DNA from: an uncultured Roseobacter sp.
GTDB taxonomy: Bacteria > Pseudomonadota > Alphaproteobacteria > Rhodobacterales > Rhodobacteraceae
DNA: 64,000 nt
Assembly (NCBI RefSeq): GCF_947488185.1
Contig: NZ_CANKYM010000002.1
Coordinates: 186,001-250,000, forward strand
Reading direction: 5' to 3'
Both the position numbers and the translations under genes were made by a program. This document shows positions 32,946 to 43,125 of the stretch, piece by piece. Position 1 is the stretch's first letter, and the number at the start of each line of letters is the position of its first letter. The notes beneath the pieces are model-generated. The model had not been told where the DNA came from. It saw only the letters and a list, made by a program, of their open reading frames with translations, and did no database searches.

Positions 32946-33737
32946 ATGACCAGAGCTGCAAGAATTCTGCTGACCGCCTGTGCTTTCGTCGTCGCGGCAA
33001 CGACGGCGCAAGCGAGATGTGTCGTCTTGCTGCATGGACTTGCGCGTACCGAGCTTTCTTTTGCTGTGATGGAAGCGGCGTTGAATGCGGAAGGCTATAC
33101 GGTTGTGCGCCCGGGCTACCCGTCAACCGAAGCGCCCGTTGCAGAACTCGTTGCGCAGACGCTGCCGGATGCGATGGCAAACTGCGGACCGCGCGGCAAG
33201 GTCGACTTTGTGACCCACTCGATGGGCGGTATCCTGTTGCGGCATTGGGTGGTGAGTGCAAATCCCGGTCGGATCGGTCGCGTTGTGATGCTGGCCCCGC
33301 CCAACCAGGGCAGCGAAGTCGTGGATGCGCTTGACGATATTGAAGCCTTTGACTGGATCAGCGGTCCAGCGGGCGCGCAGCTGGGCACAGGGCCAGAGGA
33401 TCTACCGCGCCGCTTGCCGGCGGTCACATTCGATCTTGGCGTGATCGCGGGCGATCAATCGCTGAACCCTTATTTTTCTTCCCTCTTGCCGGGGCGTGAC
33501 GACGGCAAGGTCTCGGTCGCGTCAACCCGCGTGGCAGGCATGAACGATCACATCGTCCTGCCGGTGACCCATACTTTCATGATGAACAACCCGCGGGTGA
33601 TTGCGCAGACGGTGGCCTTTCTGAACACCGGTCGTTTTGACCGCTCGCTGACGTGGTTCGATGCGGTCCTGTCTCAGCTTGGCTGTCCGAATGGCAATTG
33701 CGTGCCCAGCGTGGGGGAAATGATTGGCCGACCTTAA
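32946..33737 (+). CDS. Exported alpha/beta hydrolase, lipase-like
   Basis: 263 residues. A signal peptide ends near TAQA-RC (21-25). [10 protein letters not shown] forms the oxyanion region, the nucleophile is Ser92 in VTHSMGGIL, and the region after [13 protein letters not shown] is typical of lipase/esterase EstA-like proteins. The ATG at 32946 is chosen because the signal peptide follows it directly; the frame extends 16 codons upstream. Its end overlaps the phnM start by 14 nt, so the genes are coupled, though no functional link is obvious. Confidence 0.85.
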   Translation: MTRAARILLTACAFVVAATTAQARCVVLLHGLARTELSFAVMEAALNAEGYTVVRPGYPSTEAPVAELVAQTLPDAMANCGPRGKVDFVTHSMGGILLRHWVVSANPGRIGRVVMLAPPNQGSEVVDALDDIEAFDWISGPAGAQLGTGPEDLPRRLPAVTFDLGVIAGDQSLNPYFSSLLPGRDDGKVSVASTRVAGMNDHIVLPVTHTFMMNNPRVIAQTVAFLNTGRFDRSLTWFDAVLSQLGCPNGNCVPSVGEMIGRP

Positions 33738-34869
33738 TCTTCAGGGCGGACAGGTCTTGCGGACGGACGGGTTAAGCCCGGATGATGTGTCCCTTTCGGA
33801 TGGTGTCATTGTCGAGGGTGCGGTTGGAAGATCGGTAAACCTCGACGGCTATCTGGTGCTGCCGGGCATTGTCGATCTGCACGGTGATGGGTTTGAACGC
33901 CACCTCGCGCCGCGCCGAGGCGCCATGAAGCAAATGGCCGAAGGTCTTGTCGCTGCCGAGGCGGAACTGGCAGCGAATGGCATCACCACCGCCGTGCTGG
34001 CACAGTTTGTCAGCTGGGAAGGCGGGTTGCGCGGTCTCACGTTTGCCGATCAGGTTTTTGGCGCGATTCGTGATGTCCGCCCGTCGTTGGTGACGGACCT
34101 GCGGGCGCAGTTGCGGTTCGAAACCCACTTGCTTGACCTTTATGAAAGCCTACCGTCCCGCATGGATGCGTGGGGTGTGGACTACGTGGTTTTCAACGAT
34201 CACTTGCCACATCAGCGTCTCTCCAAGGGGCGTAAACCGCCGCGTATGGTGGGCCAGGCGCTCAAGGCCGGGCGCAATCCGGATGATCATTTCGCGATGA
34301 TGCAAAAGCTGCATGCGCAGACGGACATGGTTCCGGAGGCGCTGGATGCGCTCTGCGCGCAACTGCGCGAGCAGGGAAAGCGGATGGGCAGCCATGACGA
34401 CGCGAGCCGGGAGCAGCGCGAAATCTGGCATGACCGGGGCGTGCTGATTGCCGAGTTTCCCGAAACGCTGGAGGCGGCGGAGGCGGCAAAAGCGTCGGGT
34501 GATCCCATGGTGCTGGGTGCGCCCAACGTGGTGCGTGGCGGATCGCATAACGGCAATGTTTCTGCGCTGGAGCTGATCAGCATGGGGCTTTGTGACGCGC
34601 TCGCCTCTGATTACCACTATCCCAGCCCGCGCCGCGCGGCGCTGATGTTGCAGAAATCGGGGGTCGCCAGCCTTGCCGAGAGTTGGCGATTGATTTCGGA
34701 GGGGCCTGCACAGGTGCTTGGCCTGACCGACCGGGGAACACTGACACCAGGCAAGCGCGCGGATATCGTGATCCTTGATGCCGCAACGCACCGCGTTGCC
34801 GCGACACTTGTCGCAGGCCGATTCAGTCATCTGTCAGGTGAGATTGTCGATCGCTTTTTTGCCGCCTGA
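33724..34869 (+). CDS. phnM: Alpha-D-ribose 1-methylphosphonate 5-triphosphate diphosphatase-like amidohydrolase
   Basis: 381 residues from a TTG at 33724 preceded by GGGGGAAATGA. Amidohydrolase-superfamily landmarks are [15 protein letters not shown] (47-61), GSHDDA near the middle, [15 protein letters not shown] and [10 protein letters not shown]. This pattern is PhnM rather than a generic dihydroorotase. In C-P lyase clusters PhnM releases PPi from ribose methylphosphonate triphosphate. Here no other phn gene is nearby; it follows a lipase-like gene and is convergent with purK. A stand-alone role is unclear. Confidence 0.88.
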   Translation: MADLNLQGGQVLRTDGLSPDDVSLSDGVIVEGAVGRSVNLDGYLVLPGIVDLHGDGFERHLAPRRGAMKQMAEGLVAAEAELAANGITTAVLAQFVSWEGGLRGLTFADQVFGAIRDVRPSLVTDLRAQLRFETHLLDLYESLPSRMDAWGVDYVVFNDHLPHQRLSKGRKPPRMVGQALKAGRNPDDHFAMMQKLHAQTDMVPEALDALCAQLREQGKRMGSHDDASREQREIWHDRGVLIAEFPETLEAAEAAKASGDPMVLGAPNVVRGGSHNGNVSALELISMGLCDALASDYHYPSPRRAALMLQKSGVASLAESWRLISEGPAQVLGLTDRGTLTPGKRADIVILDAATHRVAATLVAGRFSHLSGEIVDRFFAA

Positions 34870-34877
34870 GTGCTGCT

Positions 34878-35945
34878 TTACTTCACAACGCGGTTCACGT
34901 GGCCCATCTTGCGTCCCGGCTTTGTTTCGGCCTTGCCGTAAAGATGCAGCGCCGTATCCGCCTGCCGGGAATATTCGGCCACGCGATCCATATCATCGCC
35001 GATCAGGTTTTCCATGACCACATCTGCATATCGCGTACCGTCCCCGAGGGGCCAACCTGCGATGGCGCGGATGTGCTGCTCGAACTGATCAACGACACAT
35101 CCGTTCTGCGTCCAATGGCCGGAGTTGTGCACGCGCGGTGCGATTTCATTTACGATCAGACCTTGGCCCGTGACGAAAAGTTCGACGCCAAGAACCCCAA
35201 CGTAGTCGAGCGCGTTCAGGATTTTAGCGGCGATCAGCACGGCATCGGTTCGATGCGACGCGCTCAGGCGCGCGGGCACGGTTGTGGTGTGCAGAATACC
35301 GTCACGGTGCACGTTCTCGCCGGGGTCATAGCAGGCGACGTCGCCCTGTGGGCTGCGCGCCGCAATCACTGAAACCTCGTGGGTGAAGTCGACGAACCCT
35401 TCCAGAATGGCCGGTTGATCCGCCATATCCGCCCAAGCCGTCTCCATGTCTTCGGCAGCCTTCAGGCGGGCTTGCCCCTTGCCATCATAGCCAAAGCGCC
35501 TGGTTTTGAGGATCGATGGCGCCCCGATTTTCGAAACAGCCGCTCGCAGGGCTTCCGCATCAGCGACATCTGCAAAAGGGGCCACATTCAGCCCGAGATC
35601 TTGCAAAAACGTTTTTTCCGTCAGCCTGTCTTGGCTGATGCGCAGGGCCTCGCGCCCAGGCCTGATCGGTTTGAGCGCTTCGAGGATGTCCAGCGCAGCG
35701 GTGGGAATGTTCTCAAACTCGTAGGTCACCACATCGACGCCACGCGCAAAGCGTTGCAGTGCCGCCGTGTCATCATACGCAGCCGTCGTCAGCTGGTGGC
35801 AGACATGTCCGGCAGGTGGTTCCGCACCGGGTTCAAAGACATGCGTGCGAAACCCAAGCCGTGCCGCGGCCACCGACAGCATACGGCCCAACTGGCCACC
35901 GCCCAGGATGCCGATTGTTGCGCCCGTGGGCAGCGGATCAGTCAT
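34878..35945 (-). CDS. purK: 5-(carboxyamino)imidazole ribonucleotide synthase
   Basis: ATP-grasp enzyme that carboxylates AIR in purine synthesis, with PurE as the next step. 355 residues from ATG 35945, beginning [20 protein letters not shown]. The ATP-grasp core ([13 protein letters not shown]) and [14 protein letters not shown] are diagnostic of PurK. The frame extends 40 codons further into purE, but this start overlaps purE by only 8 nt and fits the family N-terminus. Confidence 0.95.
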   Translation of the reverse strand: MTDPLPTGATIGILGGGQLGRMLSVAAARLGFRTHVFEPGAEPPAGHVCHQLTTAAYDDTAALQRFARGVDVVTYEFENIPTAALDILEALKPIRPGREALRISQDRLTEKTFLQDLGLNVAPFADVADAEALRAAVSKIGAPSILKTRRFGYDGKGQARLKAAEDMETAWADMADQPAILEGFVDFTHEVSVIAARSPQGDVACYDPGENVHRDGILHTTTVPARLSASHRTDAVLIAAKILNALDYVGVLGVELFVTGQGLIVNEIAPRVHNSGHWTQNGCVVDQFEQHIRAIAGWPLGDGTRYADVVMENLIGDDMDRVAEYSRQADTALHLYGKAETKPGRKMGHVNRVVK

Positions 35946-36426
35946 CAGTCGGAACCTCGGGGATAGAGGCGGAAAGTGCGGCGCGCCATGCATCCAGCCG
36001 ATCCGCCAATGCTGCATCCTGCAGAGCGAGAATACCCGCAGCCATGAGCCCGGCGTTTGCAGCACCTGCCGCGCCGATGGCCATCGTGGCGACCGGGTAG
36101 CCGCGGGGCATCTGCAGGATGGAGTAGAGCGAATCCACGCCCGACAGCGCCTTGGTCTGTACGGGCACGCCGATCACCGGCACACGTGTTTTCGACGCCA
36201 TCATGCCGGGCAGGTGGGCTGCCCCACCGGCGCCTGCAATAATCACCTGCACCCCGCGTTCAACGGCCGTGCGTCCATACTCCCACAGCCGATCAGGGGT
36301 GCGGTGCGCCGAGACGATGCGTTTTTCATAGGCGATGCCCAACGTGTCGAGCAGGTCGGCGGCGCCGCGCATCGTGGGCCAATCCGACTGGCTGCCCATG
36401 ATGATGCCCACAGCGGGTCCGGTCAT
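35938..36426 (-). CDS. purE: N5-carboxyaminoimidazole ribonucleotide mutase
   Basis: 162 residues. [14 protein letters not shown] at the N-terminus, the catalytic SAHRTPDRL and [13 protein letters not shown] are class I PurE signatures. It converts N5-CAIR to CAIR in purine synthesis. It overlaps purK by 8 nt; the two form an operon. Confidence 0.97.
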   Translation of the reverse strand: MTGPAVGIIMGSQSDWPTMRGAADLLDTLGIAYEKRIVSAHRTPDRLWEYGRTAVERGVQVIIAGAGGAAHLPGMMASKTRVPVIGVPVQTKALSGVDSLYSILQMPRGYPVATMAIGAAGAANAGLMAAGILALQDAALADRLDAWRAALSASIPEVPTDD

Positions 36427-36519
36427 GTGAAAGCCTCCCTCGGCCCAAGTTCAGGAAGCGGCACTATAGCCAAAGAAAAAGCGGAGGCAATGCGCAGTCA
36501 CCGGTGTTTTTGGGGCCGC

Positions 36520-36744
36520 TCAGGCGATGATGTCGGGTGTCAGGCGATCTTCGATCTGGGCGATCAGATCTTTCAGCCGGAGTTTGCGTTTCTTGAGCCG
36601 CTGCAGGGTCAGCTGATCCCCCATGCCCTTCTCGGAAAGCGCCTGAATGGCTTCATCCAGATCACGGTGCTCACGCTGGAACACGGCAAGCTCCACGCGC
36701 AACACTTCATCCGTTTTCATCGACAGGTCCGTGGGGGCGTTCAT
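36520..36744 (-). CDS. YdcH family protein (DUF465)
   Basis: 74 residues, mostly one helical hairpin with LKKRKLRLKDLIAQIEDRL at the C-terminus, the hallmark of DUF465/YdcH. ATG 36744 is chosen, with 36720 as an alternative; the longer frame from 36825 has no support. Divergent from the Hsp20 gene. Function unknown. Confidence 0.82.
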   Translation of the reverse strand: MNAPTDLSMKTDEVLRVELAVFQREHRDLDEAIQALSEKGMGDQLTLQRLKKRKLRLKDLIAQIEDRLTPDIIA

Positions 36745-36910
36745 AGATCGGTGATTCCGTACAATAAACAATAAGTAGGCTTTATCATACGCATTCACCA
36801 ACTCTCCGCATAGCCCTTGCGTCAAGGCAGATTGCTCCCCATATTTAGTCTACGGGCCGCCGAAACGGGACCCGAAACTGACTGTCGCTTGACTGATAAG
36901 GACGTGTCGC

Positions 36911-37324
36911 ATGACGAAAATGACCCTGGCTTCCTACCCCCATATGTTGGGGTTCGAGCAACTTGAAAGACTGCTGGAACGTACGGCCAAATCCGGCAAT
37001 GAAGGCTACCCGCCGTTCAATATTGAACAGACATCGGACTATTCCTACCGCATCACGCTTGCTGTGGCGGGCTTTGCTGAAGACGATCTTTCGATCACCG
37101 TTGAGGACCGCCAACTGGTCATCCGGGGACGACAGAGCGAGGGCACAGACAACCGGGTTTTCCTGCATCGTGGCATCGCCGCGCGGCAGTTCCAGCGGAG
37201 CTTCGTGCTCGCCGATGGCGTCGATGTCGGCGAAGCGATAATGGAGAATGGTCTGCTGCACGTGGACCTGACCCGCGCCAAGCCACAGACCGTTGTGCAG
37301 ACAATTGACATCAAGAAAGGGTGA
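36911..37324 (+). CDS. Small heat-shock protein, Hsp20/alpha-crystallin family
   Basis: 137 residues. The alpha-crystallin domain (about 35-130) contains YSYRITLAVAGFAEDDLSI, LVIRGRQ, FLHRGIAARQFQRSFVLADGV and ENGLLHVDL. It resembles IbpA-type holdases that bind unfolding proteins. It is followed by a DUF1150 gene 4 nt downstream, a pair conserved in alphaproteobacteria. Confidence 0.93.
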   Translation: MTKMTLASYPHMLGFEQLERLLERTAKSGNEGYPPFNIEQTSDYSYRITLAVAGFAEDDLSITVEDRQLVIRGRQSEGTDNRVFLHRGIAARQFQRSFVLADGVDVGEAIMENGLLHVDLTRAKPQTVVQTIDIKKG

Positions 37325-37328
37325 CGAC

Positions 37329-37553
37329 ATGCAAGAACCATTCGAAACAGCGCCCGTTGAGAATCGCATCGTCTATGTGAAAGCTGTCGATGTGACCGAT
37401 TTGCCAAGCGAGGTGCGCGATCAGGCAGGCGATCTGGATCAGCTCTACGCGGTCCATGACAGCGATGGCCAGCAACTGGCCTTGGTCGCCGACCGCAAGC
37501 TGGCCTTCAAGTTGGCACGTCAGAACGATTATGAGGCTGTCGCGGTGCATTGA
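37329..37553 (+). CDS. DUF1150 family protein
   Basis: 74 residues starting MQEPFETAPVENRIVYVKAV, with the conserved LYAVHDSDGQQLALVADRKLAF segment. A member of DUF1150, which habitually follows an hsp20 gene in alphaproteobacteria. GTGAC of the hsp20 stop directly precedes its leader. Function unknown; co-expression suggests a stress role. A terminator follows. Confidence 0.88.
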   Translation: MQEPFETAPVENRIVYVKAVDVTDLPSEVRDQAGDLDQLYAVHDSDGQQLALVADRKLAFKLARQNDYEAVAVH

Positions 37554-37583
37554 CGTCCCATCAATGGCGTGAACATGATCAAC

Positions 37584-37611
37584 AAGGCCGCAGAATGCTG
37601 CGGCCTTTTCT
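37584..37611 (+). terminator. Rho-independent terminator of hsp20-DUF1150
   Basis: A 10-bp stem (37584-37593 with 37598-37607) with AATG loop and T-rich tail TTTTCTGTTT. It ends only 18 nt before the next gene's ATG. Confidence 0.88.
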
Positions 37612-37628
37612 GTTTCAAGGGGGCGCCG

Positions 37629-38510
37629 ATGCAGTTTGACTTTGATTGGGTGGATGCGTTTTCGGAATCCGTGTTTGGCGGGAATGGCTGCGCTGTTGTC
37701 CATGAAGGTGCAGACATTTCGGACGACGTCTGCATGGCCTATGTGCGCGAAACATCTCTCGTGGAATGCACCTTCACCGGCCCGTCCGAGGTGGCCGATA
37801 TCCGGGTGCGATATTTCTTGGCCAGCCGAGAGATACCTTTTGCCGGACATCCGACCATTGCTACCGTCGCCGCCCTGCGCGCGAGGGGGAGTGTTCAGGA
37901 CGGGCCGCTGACGCTGGAAACACAGGCTGGGATCATTCCGGTTGAAGTGTCTGGAGCGCAAGTGAAAATGACACAGATCGCTCCTGAATTTGGCCCTGAG
38001 GTTCCGGTCGGGCTGGTTGCGGCCGTGGGTGGGATCAGGGCAGAGGACATCATCGCGCCGCCTCAGGTCGTTTCCACCGGATTGCCGTTCTGCGTGACCG
38101 TTCTTAAGGATCGTACAACGCTCGGAAACCTGCAGTTCGATGCCACGGCCCTGCGGGCGCTCTGCGCGCATCTTGGGCAACAGGATGACAATATGATGGA
38201 GCCGTTCTGGGTCACCTTGTCCGGGGCCACGCCCTCGGGCGATACCTTCAGCAGGCTTCTGCTGGCACCACCGAGCCCGGCAGAAGATGCGTTTACCGGC
38301 TCGGCCACTGGGGCCATGGCGTCATATCTTTGGGCGCGTGGGTTGATCGACCAACCTGATTTTACCGCCGAACAGGGCCATGGCATGGGCCGTCCCGGCA
38401 GCGCCCAGGTGCGTGTTCTCGGACCAAGGGACGGCATCACGGGCGTGGAAGTTTCAGGTCACGGGGCCATTGTCATGTCCGGTAAAGTCAACCTGCCTCA
38501 ACGTCTTTAG
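37629..38510 (+). CDS. PhzF family isomerase/epimerase
   Basis: 293 residues with the diaminopimelate epimerase-like fold. Landmarks are FDWVDAFSESVFGGNGCAVV, the catalytic-Glu region RETSLVECTF, FAGHPTIATV and FTGSATGAMASYLW. PhzF relatives act as isomerases, often on unknown metabolites. ATG 37629 is chosen over the 20-codon longer frame because GGGGG lies 5 nt upstream and the longer version would run through the terminator. Role not known. Confidence 0.88.
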   Translation: MQFDFDWVDAFSESVFGGNGCAVVHEGADISDDVCMAYVRETSLVECTFTGPSEVADIRVRYFLASREIPFAGHPTIATVAALRARGSVQDGPLTLETQAGIIPVEVSGAQVKMTQIAPEFGPEVPVGLVAAVGGIRAEDIIAPPQVVSTGLPFCVTVLKDRTTLGNLQFDATALRALCAHLGQQDDNMMEPFWVTLSGATPSGDTFSRLLLAPPSPAEDAFTGSATGAMASYLWARGLIDQPDFTAEQGHGMGRPGSAQVRVLGPRDGITGVEVSGHGAIVMSGKVNLPQRL

Positions 38511-38512
38511 AT

Positions 38513-38544
38513 AAAAAAACCGCTGCCCCGATCCGAGACAGCGG
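38513..38544 (-). terminator. Rho-independent terminator of the Sat/APS kinase gene
   Basis: A 10-bp stem (38520-38529 with 38535-38544, including G-T pairs on the RNA) followed on the minus strand by seven T. It lies 3 nt from the end of the convergent phzF-like gene and could act on both strands, though the T-run favours the minus strand. Confidence 0.82.
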
Positions 38545-38569
38545 CGATTACTTCAGAATTCAAAACAGA

Positions 38570-40288
38570 TCAGCTGCGACCGGTGATCAGTCCCATGCTT
38601 TCCAGTTTCAATAGGACCTGATGGGCGCAGCTGTCCACATCCACATTCTCTGTCTCCACGCTGAGCTCGGGATCGGCAGGCACGTCATAGGGATCTGAAA
38701 TCCCTGTGAACTCCTTGATTTTTCCTTCGCGTGCCAGCTTGTAGAGCCCTTTGCGGTCGCGGCGTTCGCATTCCTCGATCGAGGTAGCGACATGCACTTC
38801 CACGAAGGCCCCGAAGGATTCCACATCCTCCCGTACGGCCCGGCGGGTGGTTGCATAGGGCGCGATGGGCGCACAGATCGCAATACCGCCGTTCTTGGTG
38901 ATCTCGGAGGCCACATAGCCGATACGCCGGATGTTGAGGTCGCGGTGTTCCTTGGAGAAGCCCAGTTCGGAGCTGAGGTTCTTGCGGACGATATCACCGT
39001 CAAGCAGGGTCACAGGACGCCCGCCCATTTCCATCAGCTTGACCATCAGAGCATTTGCGATGGTGGATTTGCCGGATCCTGAGAAGCCGGTGAAGAAAAC
39101 GGTGAAGCCTTGCTGGCTCCGCGGTGGGCGCGTGCGGCGCAATTCGGTGACGACCTCGGGGAAAGAGAACCATTCCGGAATTTCCAGCCCTTCGGCAAGA
39201 CGGCGGCGTAGCTCGGTGCCTGAGATGTTCAGGATCGTGACCTTGTCCTTATCCTTGATCTCGTCCGCAGGCTCGTATTGCGCGCGTTCCTGGACCCAAA
39301 CCATGTGTTTGAAGTCCACCATCTCGATGCCCATCTCTTCCTGATGCTCGCGGAAGAGGTCTTGCGCATCGTAAGGCCCGTAAAAGTCTTCGCCTGCCGA
39401 ATTCTTGCCGGGGCCTGCGTGGTCGCGGCCCACAATGAAATGCGTGCAGCCGTGGTTCTTGCGGATCAGCCCGTGCCAGACCGCTTCACGCGGGCCCGCC
39501 ATGCGCATGGCAAGGTTGAGCAGGGACATGGATGTCGTCGCCGCCGGGTATTTGTCCAGAACCGCTTCGTAGCAGCGCACGCGGGTAAAGTGGTCCACGT
39601 CACCCGGTTTGGTCATACCCACGACGGGATGGATCAGCAGGTTCGCCTGTGCCTCACGGGCGGCGCGGAAGGTCAGTTCCTGATGCGCCCGGTGCAGCGG
39701 GTTGCGAGTCTGGAAGGCCACAACGCGTTTCCATCCCACCTTGCGGAAAAACGCCCGCATTTCGTTTGGCGTGTCGCGGCGCGCCCGGAAATCATAGTGC
39801 ACCGGTTGTTGAATGCCGGTCACCGGCCCACCGAGATAAATCTTACCCGCCTGATTGTGCAGGTAGTTCACGGCGGGGTGCGCATCATCATCGGCACCAA
39901 ACACCTTTTCAGCTTCAAGCGCCTTGTTCGGTGTCCAGCGGTCCGTAACGGTCATGGTGGCAAGAATCACGCCCTCCTGATCGCGCAAGGCGATGTCCTG
40001 ACCCACCTCAAGCTGGTCGGCAAAAGCGTCATTCACGTCCAACGTGATCGGCATCGGCCACAGTGTGCCATCGGCCAGGCGCATCTTGTCGACCACGCCA
40101 TCGTAATCTGCTTCGGACAGGAACCCTTTCAGCGGATTGAAACCGCCGTTCATCAGCAATTCTAGGTCACAGATCTGCCGGGGCGTCAGATCCCAGCTCA
40201 GCAGGTCGCCCGCCTCAGCTTTCAGCTTCTGGGCAGACTCATAGGACACGTAGAGTTCGGAAATCGGGGAGAGGGTCGCTGTCATCAT
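38570..40288 (-). CDS. Bifunctional sulfate adenylyltransferase/adenylylsulfate kinase
   Basis: Activates sulfate to APS and then PAPS in one polypeptide. About 572 residues: an ATP-sulfurylase domain with QTRNPLHRAH (HxxH near 200-203) and VGRDHAGPG, and a C-terminal APS kinase domain with P-loop FSGSGKST near residue 408, LLDGDIVRKNLS and the KGLYKLAREG segment. The start is TTG-ATG-ATG; the first ATG is used. This single-chain Sat-CysC form replaces the CysDN pair. No other sulfate-assimilation gene is adjacent. A terminator follows. Confidence 0.93.
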   Translation of the reverse strand: MMTATLSPISELYVSYESAQKLKAEAGDLLSWDLTPRQICDLELLMNGGFNPLKGFLSEADYDGVVDKMRLADGTLWPMPITLDVNDAFADQLEVGQDIALRDQEGVILATMTVTDRWTPNKALEAEKVFGADDDAHPAVNYLHNQAGKIYLGGPVTGIQQPVHYDFRARRDTPNEMRAFFRKVGWKRVVAFQTRNPLHRAHQELTFRAAREAQANLLIHPVVGMTKPGDVDHFTRVRCYEAVLDKYPAATTSMSLLNLAMRMAGPREAVWHGLIRKNHGCTHFIVGRDHAGPGKNSAGEDFYGPYDAQDLFREHQEEMGIEMVDFKHMVWVQERAQYEPADEIKDKDKVTILNISGTELRRRLAEGLEIPEWFSFPEVVTELRRTRPPRSQQGFTVFFTGFSGSGKSTIANALMVKLMEMGGRPVTLLDGDIVRKNLSSELGFSKEHRDLNIRRIGYVASEITKNGGIAICAPIAPYATTRRAVREDVESFGAFVEVHVATSIEECERRDRKGLYKLAREGKIKEFTGISDPYDVPADPELSVETENVDVDSCAHQVLLKLESMGLITGRS

Positions 40289-40446
40289 CAATTCACTCGC
40301 TTACAAATTCAGTGGCATTTCCCCCCAAAATGCCTTCCGCTGGCCCTTAGCGCGTCAAGCGAGGTGTTTTCAAGCAAAGAATGGGTTGGCGCAGCGCAAT
40401 TCCCCTATCCGGCGCATGCATATCGCGGGATCGCGACGGGTTTCGA

Positions 40447-41766
40447 TCAGGCAGGGGAAAGAAGGATGGGCAACCCACCTTTCGGTTTCGGGATCGGCAT
40501 GCGCTGCCATTCAGGTGCAGCGGCGGCCAGTTGAACACGTCGTTTGCGCAGCAGGGTTGCCACAAAGAGCTTCACCTGCAGCGTGGAAAAATGCATGCCG
40601 ATGCATTTGTGCGCGCCCCCGCCGAAAGGCGTCCAGGCGAATTTATGGCTCTGATCTTCTGCGCGGTCAGGGGTAAATCGATCTGGGTCAAAGGTGGTCG
40701 GGTTGGTGAAGTGCTCAGTCGATAGCATCGTCACACCTGGGTTCAGCGCCAGCGATGTCCCTGCCGGAATGTCGAACCCGCGCCAGTGAAAATCGCGTGT
40801 GGCTTGCCGGGGGATGAAGGGCACGGGCGGCACCAGACGCAGTGCCTCGCGGAAGACATTGTTCGTCTGGGTCATCTTGGCCAGCGCGTCTTCGTCCAGG
40901 GGGCCGTCCCCAAGCCCCGCGACTTCGTCGGCCAACCGGTCCTGCCAGTCCGGGTGAGACGCCAGTGCTTCGATCATCACGGTCAGGGCGGTGGCGGTGG
41001 TGTCATGGGCGGCCATGATCAGCAGGTTGAACTGATCTAGGATCTGGTCCTCATCCCATCCGCGCCCGTCTTCATCCCGTGCAAGGCACATCTGGGAGAA
41101 GAAATCATCGCCCCCTTGCGCCCGGCGTTCGGGGATCAGCTTGCGGAAAGTTTCGCGCAGGAAATGCCGCCCGCGCACGCCGCGCCACATTGGCGTTAAG
41201 GGGATGGGGTGGCGGATGACTGCCAGAGAGGCGCGGATTTCATCCTGAATGGCTCGGTTGACCTGACGGGCCAGCGGGCCATCCAGCGGCAGGCCCATGA
41301 AAACGGCGCCACCCAACCGCAGGGTCAAATCCTTGACCGCCTTGTAGAAGCAAAATGCCTCTCCATTCGGCCAGCTTTCCAGCAGGTCGGACATCGCACC
41401 GGTCATCCGCAGCCGATAGTCACGAATGGCCGAGGCCCGGAACGCCGCCTGCATGATCCGGCGGTTTGCCCGGTGATGGTCAAAGTCCTGCAGCAGCAAT
41501 CCACCGGGGTAAATCCGTTTGAGCGCATCCCAGCCGCCTTCGGAGGAGAACAGCTCGTTGCGGTCGAGTAGCACCATCTCCATGGCGTCCGCGCCGCAGA
41601 GGTTCACGCGCCAGACGCCCAGCATGTTGGTTTTATACACCGGGCCGTAGCGGCGGATGTAGTCCTGCTGCGTGCCATAGCTGTCCTTCACGATGGTCAG
41701 CGTGTGACCGATGAGCGGCAGGGCAGGCGGACCTGGAATATGCGCAAGGGCGGCTTTGGTGGGCAT
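40447..41766 (-). CDS. Cytochrome P450
   Basis: 439 residues. The N-terminus has IPGPPALPLIGH, the I-helix oxygen-activation motif is AAHDTTATAL, the ExxR pair is in REALRLVPP, and the haem-thiolate loop is FGGGAHKCIGMHF with the axial Cys. Overall it looks like the CYP51/CYP26-like bacterial class rather than the soluble camphor type. GAGG lies 8 nt before the ATG. No ferredoxin gene is next to it, so its redox partner must be elsewhere. Substrate unknown. Confidence 0.92.
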   Translation of the reverse strand: MPTKAALAHIPGPPALPLIGHTLTIVKDSYGTQQDYIRRYGPVYKTNMLGVWRVNLCGADAMEMVLLDRNELFSSEGGWDALKRIYPGGLLLQDFDHHRANRRIMQAAFRASAIRDYRLRMTGAMSDLLESWPNGEAFCFYKAVKDLTLRLGGAVFMGLPLDGPLARQVNRAIQDEIRASLAVIRHPIPLTPMWRGVRGRHFLRETFRKLIPERRAQGGDDFFSQMCLARDEDGRGWDEDQILDQFNLLIMAAHDTTATALTVMIEALASHPDWQDRLADEVAGLGDGPLDEDALAKMTQTNNVFREALRLVPPVPFIPRQATRDFHWRGFDIPAGTSLALNPGVTMLSTEHFTNPTTFDPDRFTPDRAEDQSHKFAWTPFGGGAHKCIGMHFSTLQVKLFVATLLRKRRVQLAAAAPEWQRMPIPKPKGGLPILLSPA

Positions 41767-41925
41767 TGGGGGAACCTCGCTGAGCAGGAAAATCGGGATG
41801 CACCACAGGGAGCACAGACCAACTTATCCCGTCAGGAGATGTGAGGGCTCTTAACCCACCGCGCGCACGCAACACCCCTGCGCACCTGGGATGTCTGCAT
41901 GCGCGGCTGTCTCAGAAAGATCCAG

Positions 41926-42927
41926 TTACTCTGCGGCGCTTTCGGCCACTTCGGCGCCGTAGCCCAGTGGCAACGAGGTCTCGACCCCTTCATTTTCAGC
42001 GAGGAACCGCTCCGCCTCAAGCGCCGCCATGCAGCCCATGCCAGCCGATGTCACCGCCTGGCGGTATTTGTGATCGGTCAGATCGCCTGCGGCAAAAACG
42101 CCCGGAATGGAGGTTTCCGTGCTGTCGGGCTTCGTGACCACGTAGCCGCCCATGTGGGTGTCCAGAACGTCCTTGACCAATTCATTGGCGGGCGCATGGC
42201 CGATGGCGACAAAAACGCCTTTGGCCGGGATCTCTGTAACTGCACCGGTCTTGGTGTGCTTGACGCGCACAGCCTCAACCCCCAGCGGATTTTCCGTGCC
42301 GACCACTTCTTCCAGTTCATGGAACCACAGCGGTTCGATCTTGGGGTTCTTCATCAGCCGGTCGATCAGGATTTTCTCGGCCCGCAGCTCATCGCGGCGG
42401 TGCACAAGCGTCACCTTGGAGGCAAAGTTGGTCAGGAACAGCGCCTCTTCTACGGCGGTATTGCCACCACCGATCACAACAATTTCCTGCCCGCGGTAGA
42501 AGAAACCGTCGCAGGTGGCGCAGGCAGAAACGCCAAAGCCCTTGAATTTCTCCTCGGACGGCAGCCCCAGCCACTTCGCCCGCGCGCCGGTTGCCAGAAT
42601 GACCGCCTCGGCGATGTAGGTGGTGCCGCTGTCGCCTTTGGCCACAAACGGGCGTTGGGACAGATCGAGATCGGTGATGATATCGCCGATGATCTCGGTG
42701 CCCATCGCCTTGGCGTGCTCCTGCATCCGGATCATCAGATCCGGGCCCTGCACTTCGCTGTCACCGGGCCAGTTCTCAACCTCGGTGGTGGTGGTCAGCT
42801 GGCCGCCGGGTTCGATCCCCTGCACCAGAATGGGGTTCAGCATCGCGCGGCTCGCATAGACACCTGCGGTATACCCGGCAGGTCCCGATCCGATGATCAG
42901 CACGCGTGTTTGTCTTGTCTCAGCCAT
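41926..42927 (-). CDS. trxB: Thioredoxin reductase
   Basis: NADPH- and FAD-dependent reductase of thioredoxin. 333 residues: FAD motif VLIIGSGPAGYTAG, redox-active CATC at 136-139, NADPH motif VVIGGGNTAVEEA and C-terminal FAAGDLTDHKYRQAVTSAG. ATG 42927 is chosen because GGGGATT lies upstream; an in-frame TTG four codons earlier overlaps that site. Length and motifs are standard. Confidence 0.95.
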   Translation of the reverse strand: MAETRQTRVLIIGSGPAGYTAGVYASRAMLNPILVQGIEPGGQLTTTTEVENWPGDSEVQGPDLMIRMQEHAKAMGTEIIGDIITDLDLSQRPFVAKGDSGTTYIAEAVILATGARAKWLGLPSEEKFKGFGVSACATCDGFFYRGQEIVVIGGGNTAVEEALFLTNFASKVTLVHRRDELRAEKILIDRLMKNPKIEPLWFHELEEVVGTENPLGVEAVRVKHTKTGAVTEIPAKGVFVAIGHAPANELVKDVLDTHMGGYVVTKPDSTETSIPGVFAAGDLTDHKYRQAVTSAGMGCMAALEAERFLAENEGVETSLPLGYGAEVAESAAE

Positions 42928-43125
42928 AGGAATCCCCAATCGATGTCATAGCAGCCCTCCGGATATATAGCGGGCGGGGCCGCTCTTAAACCCCCGCCGT
43001 GCTTGCCGTGGCTGCAAGTCCGGGTTGCAGGTTTTGGGGGTGGCGGAAAGAATCTTGCGCAATTACGAAATATTATTGCGCGTGCTGGACGCGGTGGTAT
43101 AACAACCGAAAAATCCGGGGGCGAT

